Under the pieces are notes generated by a model. That model was given only the letters and a program-made list of their open reading frames with translations, did no database searches and was not told the origin of the DNA. Made by a program: the position numbers and the translations under genes. Shown here piece after piece: positions 63,541 to 64,000 of a stretch of 64,000 bases of DNA (the first letter of the stretch is position 1; every line of letters begins with the position of its first letter). Source of the stretch: Brevibacillus brevis NBRC 100599 (GTDB lineage Bacteria; Bacillota; Bacilli; Brevibacillales; Brevibacillaceae); NCBI RefSeq assembly GCF_000010165.1, contig NC_012491.1, positions 5,766,001-5,830,000 of the forward strand, in the 5' to 3' direction.

Positions 63541-64000
63541 CTATTGCATAAGTAAACTGCCGCCGTCTTCCTTCATCAACGCACGCAGTTCTTCAATAAA
63601 CGCCTGCCCTTTTTGAATCTCTTCCTCGGTGTAGCGCTGCTTGCTCTTAAACGTAAAGATTTTGCCCTTCATTTCCTCATAGGGCAAGTGGTTGAAATAC
63701 AGAATCGTAGAAACCAGCTCGAGGAAACGGGAATTCTCCTCGTTCATACGCAAAATCGCACGTTCTCCACTACCGAAGTCAACCTCATGAAACTTGAGAA
63801 AATCATGACCGGTTTCGTTCAAAGAGTAACGATACATATGAATGGCACCTTTACTCTCCATTTGCTCATCCAGAAGCCCCATGTTGCACAGCTCATCTAC
63901 TCTGAGCGTCAGCTCTTCCGAATATGGACCGTACATGTGAAACTCGTAGCGCTCATCGAAATCCATCTCCAGATGTTTTCCTATGTACACCATCTTTTGT
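63541..64000 (-). CDS. ywgA: YwgA family protein, N-terminus cut by the window edge
   Basis: At least 153 residues are visible and the frame continues past 64000 (…QKMVYIGKHLEMDF), so the ATG at 63993 is internal. The YwgA landmarks are FHMYGPYSEELTLRVDELCN near the visible start and YRYSLNETGHDFL. This is a Bacillales family distantly like phage- and toxin-associated Panacea/SocA-type proteins; I give that comparison low weight. The function is unknown. About 15 to 20 N-terminal residues are probably missing. Confidence 0.85.
   Translation of the reverse strand, partial: QKMVYIGKHLEMDFDERYEFHMYGPYSEELTLRVDELCNMGLLDEQMESKGAIHMYRYSLNETGHDFLKFHEVDFGSGERAILRMNEENSRFLELVSTILYFNHLPYEEMKGKIFTFKSKQRYTEEEIQKGQAFIEELRALMKEDGGSLLMQ

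Overview
The window is a 64 kb stretch of a Gram-positive, endospore-forming, aerobic Firmicute, most likely Brevibacillus or a close relative in the Paenibacillaceae. The evidence is sporulation genes (spoIIR, spo0F, a YhcN/YlaJ lipoprotein), S-layer-homology proteins, a delta subunit of RNA polymerase, and gene order that follows the Bacillus subtilis ywl-ywk-ywj-ywh block. Almost every gene is on the minus strand. Only three are on the plus strand: a DUF3298 protein, the lipid II flippase amj and the penicillin-binding protein pbpG. I saw no rRNA, tRNA, CRISPR array, transposase or prophage.

Layout. 1-2234: biotin operon bioA-bioD-(bioB), with a BirA-type operator at the bioA start. 2235-2626: a non-coding gap holding a 212-base nested hairpin element. 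2627-5791: an S-layer-anchored phosphodiester glycosidase. 6015-9834: wecB/mnaA, upp, glyA, ywlG. 9835-12631: rpiB, ywlE, mntP, ywlC. 12632-12861: a divergent promoter region with several DnaA-box-like 9-mers. 12862-19715: DUF3298 protein, spoIIR, prmC, prfA, lipoprotein, tdk, phrB, rpmE. 19822-31220: radical SAM protein, LysM-M23 peptidase, rho, glpX, murA2, transaldolase, fba, spo0F, amj, pyrG (with a CTP attenuator) and rpoE. 31478-44056: acyl-CoA catabolism, namely fused isobutyryl-CoA mutase icmF, a TetR regulator, two acyl-CoA dehydrogenases, hbd, thiolase and fadF, interrupted by an ECF sigma/anti-sigma pair. 44322-47269: lysine 2,3-aminomutase and its sigma-54 activator. 47347-54721: small membrane protein, ywiB, MFS exporter, speB, speE, pbpG, a small unknown gene, ywhD. 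54832-63347: a cell-surface cluster (membrane thioredoxin, SLH protein, 1329-residue exported protein, exported lipase-like enzyme, small membrane protein) placed between the conserved genes ywhD and ywgA. 63541-64000: ywgA, cut by the window edge.

How the genes work together. The central part is housekeeping: nucleotide salvage and CTP synthesis, one-carbon metabolism, gluconeogenesis and glycolysis, cell-wall precursor synthesis, translation termination and transcription. The acyl-CoA genes appear to be one regulon. A 14-base inverted repeat recurs before tetR, the thiolase gene and fadF, and fadF also carries a FadR-like box. kamA has a -24/-12 promoter and a 16-base palindrome that recurs before the activator gene itself.

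The most interesting unexplained unit is the surface cluster at 54832-63347. Its giant exported protein has ten mature cysteines, eight of them regularly spaced as two per repeat over four repeats. Exported Firmicute proteins usually lack cysteine. The first gene of the same cluster encodes a membrane-anchored CGYC thioredoxin, and the SLH gene lies between them. I infer a dedicated disulfide-stabilised S-layer-attached complex.
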